Assembly (NCBI GenBank): GCA_964625835.1
Contig: CAZVES010000086.1
Span: 1 to 11,734 of the forward strand
Length of the DNA stretch: 11,734 bases
Direction: 5' to 3'
Origin: UBA5336 sp964625835
Lineage (GTDB): Bacteria > Pseudomonadota > Alphaproteobacteria > Caulobacterales > Hyphomonadaceae
The notes below the pieces were generated by a model, which had not been told where the DNA came from, made no database searches, and saw only the letters and a list, made by a program, of their open reading frames with translations. Below are positions 1 to 5,776 of the stretch, piece by piece (position 1 is the stretch's first letter; the number at the start of each line of letters is the position of its first letter). The position numbers and the translations under genes were made by a program.

Positions 1-1016
1 GTGTGATAGCCCGTGCCGCCGCGCGAGTTCACCAGCATGATCGGCGGCATGGCGTTTTTCAGCTTGGTTGATCCGTCCTTGCCCTCCACGGGGACATTCT
101 CGCCCTCGCGCGCCACATCGACAATCCAGGCGCCGTCATCCTCGCGCGCCAGGCCCCTGGCCTTGAAGTCCTCCACCAGTTCCGGGATCAGATGGTCCAC
201 GTCGCTTTCGCCCTTCCACAGGTCGAAATGGACATTCAGGTCACCATAATCCTTCTTCAGCGTCTCGACCGAAACATCGATGAAATGGCGCAGCAGTGCC
301 CGGTAGCCGGGTCGGCCGGCCTGGAGCTCTGCCACCGCTTCCTGACTGCGCAGGTTACGCGCCTCGTCGACCTTGGCCTTGGCGCTGGCCTGGGGGTAAA
401 GGCGGCCAAGATCCCCGATGGTGACAGGGGGCTGATCAGGGTACGGACCAGCGAACCCCGCATCAAAATAGACCAGATCGGGCTGCTCGTCCTGAAGCTC
501 GGTGACGAGGTGGCCCATCTGCAGGCCCCAGTCTCCAAGATGGGTGTCGGAGATGGTCTCGTCACCGAGGAAACTCAGCACACGTTGCAGCGTGTCGCCG
601 ATCACGGCCGAGCGCAGATGACCGACATGCATGGGCTTGGCGACATTTGCTCCGCCGAAGTCCAGCAGGACGCGCTCTGGGTCGGACGCGTGTTGCGCGC
701 CTGCCATAGCCGAAGCGCGCACCTCCTGCGCCCGCTCGGCCAGAATGCCCGCCGTTACACGGATATTCAGGAATCCCGGCCCAGCCACCTCGCAGCTATC
801 GACGCCCGAATGAGCGGCCACCTTGCCAGCAACTTCCTCGGCAATCTCGCGTGGACTTCGACCGGCCGCCTTGGCCGCGCCCATGGCGCCATTGCACTGG
901 AAATCGGCCAGCTCAGGCCTGTCAGACCGGCGCACCGCGCCCCATCTCCGCTCCAGCCCAAGGCTCTCGAACGCATCTTCGCACGCGCCGGTCAGTAGGC
1001 TGATCAAATCGGTCAT
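1..1016 (-). CDS. argS: Arginyl-tRNA synthetase, N-terminal 338 residues (3' end cut by window edge)
   Basis: Class I aminoacyl-tRNA synthetase that charges tRNA-Arg with arginine in the cytoplasm. Translating the minus strand from the ATG at 1016-1014 gives 338 codons with no stop before the edge. An N-terminal additional domain (about residues 1-100, containing GPGFLNIRV near 79-87) precedes the catalytic Rossmann core. The core opens with LLDFGGANVAKPMHVGHLRS (about 117-136), in which HVGH at 130-133 is the HIGH-type ATP-binding signature. HLGDWGLQMGHL (159-170) and the terminal LVNSRGGTGYH are also typical of ArgS. The KMSKS-type loop and anticodon-binding domain lie outside the window. 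The start follows the lipoprotein stop by 18 bp and has only a weak purine-rich GCAGGGG ahead of it, which suggests co-transcription or translational coupling. No internal frameshift was seen. Confidence 0.95.
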   Translation of the reverse strand, partial: MTDLISLLTGACEDAFESLGLERRWGAVRRSDRPELADFQCNGAMGAAKAAGRSPREIAEEVAGKVAAHSGVDSCEVAGPGFLNIRVTAGILAERAQEVRASAMAGAQHASDPERVLLDFGGANVAKPMHVGHLRSAVIGDTLQRVLSFLGDETISDTHLGDWGLQMGHLVTELQDEQPDLVYFDAGFAGPYPDQPPVTIGDLGRLYPQASAKAKVDEARNLRSQEAVAELQAGRPGYRALLRHFIDVSVETLKKDYGDLNVHFDLWKGESDVDHLIPELVEDFKARGLAREDDGAWIVDVAREGENVPVEGKDGSTKLKNAMPPIMLVNSRGGTGYH

Positions 1017-1034
1017 GGATACGCCCCTGCTGGA

Positions 1035-1601
1035 TCAGCCGCCCTGGGCATCGAGGCGGAAGCGTTTGCCGTCGCGGTTGAACTGGAGTTGCTCGTCGGT
1101 GAGTTCGAAGCCGACCAGGATCTCGAAATTGGCACCGGAAATCGTTTCATCCGCCCGCGGAATGATGATGTCGGAAATCGTCTCGCGCGCCGCGTCCACA
1201 AGGCCATTGCCGAAATCGGCCTGCGTGGTGAAACGCTCCTTGGCGAGCACATTTCCATTGCGGCGCATGACGGCCACCCAATATGTGTAGGTGTGCTGAT
1301 CGCCGGAAGCCTTGGGGCCCTTGCCGAAGGCGAAATCCAGTTCCAGTTGCGCCTCCAGGGGCTGGGCACCCACATAGCGGCAGAACATGCGCACATTCGT
1401 AATCTCGCCAGTATAGGTGATGTTGCTGAAATTTTCGCCGCCCTCGGTTTTCACCACGCGGGCGCTTTCATAAAGCGATGCAGCCGACGGGCACGGACCG
1501 GCATTCTGGCGCGTGTCAAACGTGTCACCAATGCCGGAGTTGCATCCTGCGAGCGCCGCGGCGCTTGCCATTGCCGCAAGGCCTGAAAAAAGTCTGGGCA
1601 T
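1035..1601 (-). CDS. Conserved alphaproteobacterial lipoprotein upstream of argS
   Basis: A 188-residue predicted lipoprotein. The signal peptide MPRLFSGLAAMASAAALAGC ends in a good lipobox (LAGC, modified Cys20) followed by Asn and Ser, so outer-membrane localisation is likely. The mature part has two further cysteines (Cys37 in GPCPSA and Cys74 in RMFCRY) that could form a disulfide. It then alternates hydrophobic and polar residues in a beta-rich pattern ending VGFELTDEQLQFNRDG. Unnamed alphaproteobacterial lipoproteins share this cysteine and C-terminal pattern as I remember them; no biochemical role is known to me. The ATG at 1601 is chosen because it begins the signal peptide and has AAAAAGGA about 10 bases upstream; the frame stays open further upstream, but that extension would bury the signal peptide. 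It is directly followed by argS on the same strand. Confidence 0.85.
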   Translation of the reverse strand: MPRLFSGLAAMASAAALAGCNSGIGDTFDTRQNAGPCPSAASLYESARVVKTEGGENFSNITYTGEITNVRMFCRYVGAQPLEAQLELDFAFGKGPKASGDQHTYTYWVAVMRRNGNVLAKERFTTQADFGNGLVDAARETISDIIIPRADETISGANFEILVGFELTDEQLQFNRDGKRFRLDAQGG

Positions 1602-1625
1602 GAAGGTCCGGTCCTTTTTGCCGGC

Positions 1626-1643
1626 GGCCGGTCCGGGCCGGCC
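1626..1643. repeat. GC-rich inverted repeat in the lipoprotein leader
   Basis: GGCCGG (1626-1631) and CCGGCC (1638-1643) are perfect inverted repeats around a 6-base loop. In the lipoprotein transcript this hairpin would lie about 25-40 bases upstream of the ATG, just before the AAAAAGGA ribosome-binding region. No T run follows on either strand, so it is not an intrinsic terminator. It could be a leader or mRNA-stability structure, or chance in GC-rich DNA. Confidence 0.35.
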
Positions 1644-1688
1644 TGCGGGGGGTGTCATCTGGGCGTCTATCCATGGCCCGTTCCGCCT

Positions 1689-1716
1689 CTTATATGTCAT
1701 GAAGTGAGTCTGCAAA
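1689..1716 (-). promoter_or_regulatory. Candidate sigma70-type promoter for the lipoprotein-argS unit
   Basis: On the minus strand, TTTGCA (1716-1711) is separated by 16 bases from TATAAG (1694-1689). This is a plausible -35/-10 pair giving a leader of about 80 bases before the lipoprotein ATG. A GAGTC (GANTC, CcrM-type) site at 1706-1710 lies in the spacer. The 139-bp region 1602-1740 must also hold the ispH promoter, for which I see no clear hexamer pair. The match is by eye only. Confidence 0.3.
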
Positions 1717-1728
1717 GTGACCAGGTGC

Positions 1729-1733
1729 AGGAG
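1729..1733 (+). promoter_or_regulatory. Ribosome binding site deciding the ispH start
   Basis: AGGAG lies 7 bases before the ATG at 1741. An in-frame ATG at 1717 would add 8 residues, but it has no Shine-Dalgarno match and would place this AGGAG inside the coding sequence, so 1741 is preferred. Confidence 0.8.
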
Positions 1734-1740
1734 AGCCCCG

Positions 1741-2688
1741 ATGAGCCCAACAAAGCCTGAGCTGAAGCTGTTGCTCGCCGCCCCGCGCGGCTTCTGCGCC
1801 GGGGTGGACCGGGCGATCCAGATCGTTGAGGAAGCCCTCGGCAAATGGGGCGCGCCGGTCTATGTGCGCCACGAGATCGTGCACAATGCCCATGTGGTGA
1901 GCCGGCTGGAGGCGCTGGGCGCGGTTTTCGTAGACGAACTCGATGAGTGCCCAGATGATCGCCCGGTGATCTTCTCGGCCCATGGCGTCCCGAAATCGGT
2001 GCCGGCTGAGGCGGCGGCGCGCCAGATGATCTATGTCGACGCCACCTGCCCGCTCGTCAGCAAGGTGCATGTGGAGGCCGAGCGCCACCACCGCGCAGGC
2101 AAGGAGATCGTCCTGATCGGCCACGCCGGCCACCCGGAGGTCGAGGGCACGATGGGCCAACTGCCGGACGGCGCCATGACACTGGTCGAGACGGTCGAGG
2201 ACGCCGAAGCCTTCCAGCCGCGTGACCCGGCCAACATCGCCTTCTGCACCCAGACCACCCTGTCGGTGGACGACACCGCCGAGATTGTCGCCGCGCTCCA
2301 GCGCCGCTTCCCGCAGATCGCTGCGCCGCACAAGGAAGACATCTGCTATGCCACCACCAACCGTCAGGAAGCGGTGAAGGCCATGGCCAGCGAGGCCGAC
2401 CTTGTGCTGGTGATCGGCGCGGAGACCTCCTCCAACTCCAAGCGACTTGTCGACGTCGCCCTGCGCGCGGGGGCGCGGGAGGCCCACCTCATCGCCAGCG
2501 CCGAGAACATCGACTGGGCCTGGCTGGACGGCGTTGAAACCCTCGGCCTGACAGCGGGTGCCAGCGCCCCGGAAGACCTGGTGCAAGGCGTAATCGCCAC
2601 TTGCGAGAAACGTTTCGAGGTCGCGGTCGAGGAAGTCACGGTGACGCGTGAAGACGTCGTGTTCAAGCTGCCGAGGGTGTTGGCCTGA
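1741..2688 (+). CDS. ispH: 4-hydroxy-3-methylbut-2-enyl diphosphate reductase (IspH/LytB)
   Basis: Iron-sulfur enzyme that reduces HMBPP to IPP and DMAPP in the last step of the MEP isoprenoid pathway; cytoplasmic. The 315 residues match the usual length (about 316 in E. coli). The three cysteine ligands of the [4Fe-4S] cluster are present: Cys19 in APRGFCAGV, Cys103 in DATCPLV and Cys202 in EDICYATTNRQ. Other family landmarks are the HEIVHN loop (44-49), GHAGHPEVEGT with His131 and Glu133 (128-137), TQTTLS (170-175), ETSSNS (228-233) and TAGASAPE (271-278), which bind substrate diphosphate and donate the proton. The start is fixed by AGGAG 7 bases upstream. It is divergent from the lipoprotein-argS unit. 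The small low-G+C gene downstream begins only 17 bases after its stop and probably shares its transcript. Confidence 0.98.
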   Translation: MSPTKPELKLLLAAPRGFCAGVDRAIQIVEEALGKWGAPVYVRHEIVHNAHVVSRLEALGAVFVDELDECPDDRPVIFSAHGVPKSVPAEAAARQMIYVDATCPLVSKVHVEAERHHRAGKEIVLIGHAGHPEVEGTMGQLPDGAMTLVETVEDAEAFQPRDPANIAFCTQTTLSVDDTAEIVAALQRRFPQIAAPHKEDICYATTNRQEAVKAMASEADLVLVIGAETSSNSKRLVDVALRAGAREAHLIASAENIDWAWLDGVETLGLTAGASAPEDLVQGVIATCEKRFEVAVEEVTVTREDVVFKLPRVLA

Positions 2689-2705
2689 CTGACCCCAAAG
2701 ACAGC

Positions 2706-3128
2706 GTGCAGCGATGGTTGATCGGCATGGTTGGCTTTACACTGGCCGCTAGAGCCATCTTGGATGTCCGACTTTCTGAGGACCAAATTCACTGGCCCGT
2801 TTTGTACACCAACATCGGCTTCGCTTACGAACACTCGTTCAAAGCAGTCTTATCGGCTGGGGGATGGAGCGATGATCAACTTCGGGACAGGATTGGTCAC
2901 AAACTGAAGGCCGGACTTCATGAAGCCGTCAGACTGGGATTTCAGCCTCACTCATCAGATGTGTGGTCTGAAATTGAGATACTGTCGCCGATCCACCACA
3001 AACACGTCGCGCGCTATCTTCCAGAAGCGGAAGTCGACTTACCAATCAGCTTCGACGACTCTTGCCGCCTTCTATGGGATCACTCTCAGACTGTTGGGCG
3101 ATTTCTAGGATTAGGCCTGAAGAATTAA
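2706..3128 (+). CDS. Hypothetical protein, possibly HEPN-like; low-G+C insert after ispH
   Basis: No family recognised with certainty. The 140 residues start at a GTG without a clear Shine-Dalgarno; an in-frame ATG at 2727 would give 133 residues. The middle, YTNIGFAYEHSFKAVLSAGG (34-53), then IGHKLKAGLHEAVRLGF (63-79) and LSPIHHKHVARYLP (93-106), resembles the plan of HEPN-fold proteins: a helix with E-x-S-x-K-A-x-L, a G-H-x-L-x-x-x-L helix, then a basic/aromatic RY stretch before a C-terminal helix. RDRIGH (60-65) fits a minimal R-x4-H pattern, but its place in the fold is unproven. A hand count over 2701-3120 gives about 52% G+C, against 41/60 in a sample of ispH, and codon third positions are mixed, which suggests acquisition by transfer. 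Its stop shares TTAA with the convergent divL stop. The gene reading is fairly safe; the HEPN reading is weak inference. Confidence 0.65.
   Translation: MQRWLIGMVGFTLAARAILDVRLSEDQIHWPVLYTNIGFAYEHSFKAVLSAGGWSDDQLRDRIGHKLKAGLHEAVRLGFQPHSSDVWSEIEILSPIHHKHVARYLPEAEVDLPISFDDSCRLLWDHSQTVGRFLGLGLKN
3125..3128. other. Convergent stop-codon overlap TTAA
   Basis: The plus-strand stop TAA occupies 3126-3128 and the minus-strand divL stop TAA occupies 3127-3125, so the two genes share the palindrome TTAA. No terminator hairpin was seen on either side. Transcripts from each direction must therefore run at least slightly into the opposing gene. Confidence 0.85.
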
Positions 3129-5581
3129 GCCGCGCCCGCCTCTACCAGTTCCAGCTTGGGCTTTGCGGCTTCCACGTTCGCGACCACGGGCAACCAGCAC
3201 GTCACGATCGTGCCGCCTTCGGGGTTTTCCTTGATGCCGACATTGCCGCCATGCAGGTCGATGAAACGGTGCACGAGGGCGAGGCCGAGGCCGGCCCCGC
3301 GCTGGTCGCCGCTGGTGAAGCTGTCAAAGCTGGTCGCGCGGGTCTGGGGCGTCATGCCCTTGCCGGTGTCGGTGACGGTGATGGTCGCCATCTCTCCCAC
3401 GCGCTGGGCCGAGACGGTGATCTCACCGCCGGCCTCGGTGAAGCGCAAAGCATTGGAGACCAGATTGAAAAGGACCTGGCGCAGGCGGTGCTCATCGGCG
3501 CGGATCATGCCGAGATTGTCGCCCAGTTCGGCATGGACATGGACCTGCGTATCCGACGCCTTTGTGATGACCATTTCCACGGAGTCTTCCACAAGCTGGC
3601 CGAGGGGGACATCGGACAGGTCCAGGTCAAGCCGGCCGGCCTCGATCATGGCAAGGTCAAGGATGTTCTCGATCAGCTTGGAAAGGTGGTCTGAGGCCTG
3701 GAGGATGGCCGAGACATAGTCGGCCTGGCGCTCGGTCAGGTCGCCATGGCGCTGGCTTTCGAGGAATTCGGCATAGCCGAGAATGGTCGTCAGCGGGCTG
3801 CGCAGCTGATAGCTGACATTCTGCACAAACTCGGTCTTGAGCCGGTCGGCTGCCTCGAATGCCTCGGCGCGCTCGCGCAGGGCGCTCTCGACACGCCGGG
3901 TCGCGGTGACATCGGCCATGGCGATGAGGGTGTTGCCGTCCGGCAGGGGGTGGGTGAGATAGGTCAGGATGGAGCCATCGGAGCGCTTCATCTCGCCCGT
4001 GGTGGCCTGGCGCGCCTTGGCGCTCGGGTCTGTGATATGGCCCTTGATCTCGTCCCAGGTCGCGGTGTCGTGGAAAAGCGGCAGGCAGGCCTCCACAATG
4101 TCGGAATAATCCGGCTCGTTCTTGAGATTGTTCGGCTCAAGCCTCCACATCTCCGCGAGGGCGTGGTTCCACAGCTTCAGCCGCCCGTCGCCGCCGAACA
4201 CGGCGCAGGCCTCATGCAGGCTGTCGAGCGTGGAGGTCTGCGTCTTCGCCATCGCCTTGAAGCGGGTCTGCAGGTCCAGCTCCGTGGTGATGTCCTTGAA
4301 CAGGAGCAGGAGCCCACCCATCGGGTGGCGCTGGCGCGTCACGCTGAGGGTCTTCTTGCCCGGCAGGGACCAAGTGTCCTCCGCCACCCCGTCAATGTCG
4401 AGATAATAGGCCAGCTCATCGGCCCGCCAGGCGGCATAGTCGGTGCGCGCCGGCAGCTTGCGCTGCTCGCGCAGCCTGTCGAGCAGTTGGCCATGGGTCG
4501 GCCCATCGATCAGGAAGGCTTCGTCCAGGTCCCACATCTCGGAAAAGGAACGGTTGTAGAAGATCAGCTTGCGCTCGGAACTGAAGATGGCCACGCCGTC
4601 GGCCACATGGTTCAGGGTCTCGGCATGGGCCTTTTCCAGGCGCGCCAGTTCTTCGCGCGCGGCCTCCTGGGCTGATACGTCAAGGGCCATGGCCCCTGCG
4701 CCGCCATTCAGTGGGAAGGTCAGCACGCGCATGGCGCGGCGTTCGCCGGCGACCACCATATGGCGGGTGTCGTCAATCTCGGTGCCCGTATCATTGGTCT
4801 TGCGGGTCTGCTCGCCGGACTGGGCATCCAGGAAGATCTGCTTTTCCAGCACCTTTTCCATGGAGCCGGCCTCAACCGCCTCCACATAGGCCGGGTTGGC
4901 CCAGAGAAGCTTGCCCGCACCGGACATGCGCCAGGCCGGGAACGGCGCCCGGTCCAGCATCTCCAGAAAGGCAAACGGGTTGGCCGCCAGGATGCGCCGC
5001 ATTTCCTCATGCTTGATGATGGTCGTCGAACTGGCCAGGTGGCGGGCGGTGGAGTCGGTCAGCCAGACAATCACACGCGCGCCCGCCCCGGTGCGCCCGT
5101 CGGCCTCGATGAAGCCGCGCTGCTGGGTGGAGATTGTGAGCGAAAAGGACGTGCCCTCATCCATCAGTTCGCGCAGGGCGATGCGCAGCGTCGTGTCGCG
5201 ACCGGATGCATCGCGCGCCTCCAGGTCGGCCAGCCCTTCGAGGATCGAAATGGCCGGATCAGGCGAAATGCCGTCATCGGTGTAGCGCAGGAGGGTCGCA
5301 AACGCGGCCTCTGATCCCATGAGCACCGGCGCGCCAAGGCCTTCGACTTCGGACGTGTCCTGGGCGGCACTGTCCCAGACGAGCACGATGCCAGGATTGG
5401 CCGACAGGATGGAGCGCTGCTCCGACAGTTCTGCCTCCAGCTGAGTGGACCGGTCACGGAAGCGCTTGGCCGCGCCGCGCGCGCCATCGGAGACACGCAG
5501 CGCCCACAACATGGAAGCCAGGGCCAGTGCCGAAGCTCCCGCCGCGACAAGGAAGGGAACCTGTTCGCCAGAAATTGCCAT
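3125..5581 (-). CDS. divL: DivL-type histidine-kinase-like cell-cycle regulator with tyrosine at the H-box
   Basis: An 818-residue membrane-anchored multi-PAS sensor with a C-terminal kinase module. One N-terminal transmembrane segment (about 8-28) is followed by a short coiled coil (38-58) and what look like four PAS-type segments (about 60-180, 200-305, 320-435, 445-560). The dimerisation helix at 584-605 reads FVQNVSYQLRSPLTTILGYA, with Tyr591 where kinases have the phosphorylated histidine. The N box (FNLVSNAL, Asn706 and Asn710), the G1 box (DTGKG, 738-742) and the G2 box (GAGLGLAL, 762-769) are intact, so ATP binding may persist. This Tyr-for-His architecture is the hallmark of Caulobacter DivL (769 aa, Tyr550), which controls the CckA-ChpT-CtrA phosphorelay in response to DivK at the cell pole. 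The ATG at 5581 precedes the membrane helix and has GAGAGG about 11 bases upstream. Downstream it converges on the low-G+C gene with no terminator. Confidence 0.93.
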   Translation of the reverse strand: MAISGEQVPFLVAAGASALALASMLWALRVSDGARGAAKRFRDRSTQLEAELSEQRSILSANPGIVLVWDSAAQDTSEVEGLGAPVLMGSEAAFATLLRYTDDGISPDPAISILEGLADLEARDASGRDTTLRIALRELMDEGTSFSLTISTQQRGFIEADGRTGAGARVIVWLTDSTARHLASSTTIIKHEEMRRILAANPFAFLEMLDRAPFPAWRMSGAGKLLWANPAYVEAVEAGSMEKVLEKQIFLDAQSGEQTRKTNDTGTEIDDTRHMVVAGERRAMRVLTFPLNGGAGAMALDVSAQEAAREELARLEKAHAETLNHVADGVAIFSSERKLIFYNRSFSEMWDLDEAFLIDGPTHGQLLDRLREQRKLPARTDYAAWRADELAYYLDIDGVAEDTWSLPGKKTLSVTRQRHPMGGLLLLFKDITTELDLQTRFKAMAKTQTSTLDSLHEACAVFGGDGRLKLWNHALAEMWRLEPNNLKNEPDYSDIVEACLPLFHDTATWDEIKGHITDPSAKARQATTGEMKRSDGSILTYLTHPLPDGNTLIAMADVTATRRVESALRERAEAFEAADRLKTEFVQNVSYQLRSPLTTILGYAEFLESQRHGDLTERQADYVSAILQASDHLSKLIENILDLAMIEAGRLDLDLSDVPLGQLVEDSVEMVITKASDTQVHVHAELGDNLGMIRADEHRLRQVLFNLVSNALRFTEAGGEITVSAQRVGEMATITVTDTGKGMTPQTRATSFDSFTSGDQRGAGLGLALVHRFIDLHGGNVGIKENPEGGTIVTCWLPVVANVEAAKPKLELVEAGAA

Positions 5582-5615
5582 CGCCAGACCTGCCTCTCAA
5601 AACTCCCGTCAAAGC

Positions 5616-5620
5616 GAATC
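5616..5620. promoter_or_regulatory. GANTC (CcrM-type) methylation site in the divL leader
   Basis: GAATC matches GANTC, the recognition sequence of the cell-cycle methyltransferase CcrM. It is the only such site noticed in 5582-5776 and lies 35 bases upstream of the divL ATG. If the promoter proposed beside the CtrA box is right, it would be in the early transcribed leader. The match is short and could be chance; whether this organism has CcrM or GcrA cannot be told from the window. Confidence 0.35.
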
Positions 5621-5644
5621 CCGCCGCTTTGTGCACATAACACT

Positions 5645-5673
5645 CAATAACCGATTGCGCCGATTGCGTTAAC
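5645..5673 (-). promoter_or_regulatory. Candidate CtrA-dependent divL promoter
   Basis: On the minus strand, GTTAAC (5673-5668), the half of the CtrA box nearer divL, sits where a -35 would be. After a 17-base spacer comes TTATTG (5650-5645) as a possible -10. This would give a leader of roughly 55-60 bases. CtrA-activated promoters in Caulobacter typically carry the box over the -35 region, which fits this geometry. It is inferred by eye from spacing. Confidence 0.4.
5652..5668. repeat. Tandem 8-base repeat beside the CtrA box
   Basis: CGATTGCG occurs at 5652-5659 and again at 5661-5668, a 9-base period, directly abutting the CtrA box and filling the proposed divL -35/-10 spacer. It may be a binding site for a second regulator, a duplication, or chance. 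Confidence 0.4.
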
Positions 5674-5684
5674 CGTGGCTTAAC
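5669..5684. promoter_or_regulatory. Full-consensus CtrA binding box (TTAA-N7-TTAAC)
   Basis: TTAACCGTGGCTTAAC reads TTAA (5669-5672), seven bases, TTAAC (5680-5684). Because a G precedes it at 5668, the opposite strand also reads TTAA-N7-TTAAC, so the box is a full match in both orientations. It lies 88 bases upstream of the divL ATG and 93 bases upstream of the DUF937 ATG, so it could serve either or both divergent genes. Spacing to a -10-like element is better on the divL side. Confidence 0.75.
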
Positions 5685-5741
5685 AGGTTTGAGCGGGCGC
5701 GAATTCCACATCGGGCCTTTACAGTCATGGGGCGGCGCGCA

Positions 5742-5769
5742 ACCCTTGGTAAGGGTGCGGCCAAGGGAG
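5742..5769 (+). promoter_or_regulatory. Competing leader hairpins over the DUF937 ribosome binding site
   Basis: ACCCTT (5742-5747) pairs perfectly with AAGGGT (5751-5756) around a 3-base loop. Alternatively CCTTGG (5744-5749) pairs perfectly with CCAAGG (5761-5766), which would hide the Shine-Dalgarno sequence AAGGGAG (5763-5769) of the gene starting at 5777. The two pairings share the same 5' arm and exclude each other. This could be a simple translational control structure; no energy calculation has been made. Confidence 0.4.
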
Positions 5770-5776
5770 ATATGAA

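Noticed and set aside
192..998. A 268-codon open frame on the plus strand opposite argS
   Set aside because: The minus strand encodes unmistakable ArgS with HVGH; the plus-strand frame has no recognisable motif and is a codon-bias shadow in GC-rich DNA.
1602..1844. Upstream in-frame extension of the lipoprotein (81 more codons)
   Set aside because: It would run over the ispH start and hide the lipoprotein signal peptide; the ATG at 1601 has its own purine-rich site.
1690..2586. A 298-codon open frame on the minus strand opposite ispH
   Set aside because: ispH on the plus strand has all three cluster cysteines; the antisense frame is a shadow rich in His/Arg/Ala.
2706..3128. Complete toxin-antitoxin or mobile element around the low-G+C gene
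   Set aside because: There is no partner gene, transposase, integrase or flanking repeat in the 17-base upstream gap or at the downstream junction.
3746..4675. Long plus-strand open frames within divL (also 4760-5314 and 3062-3694)
   Set aside because: They lie entirely opposite conserved PAS and kinase codons of divL and show no domain motifs of their own.
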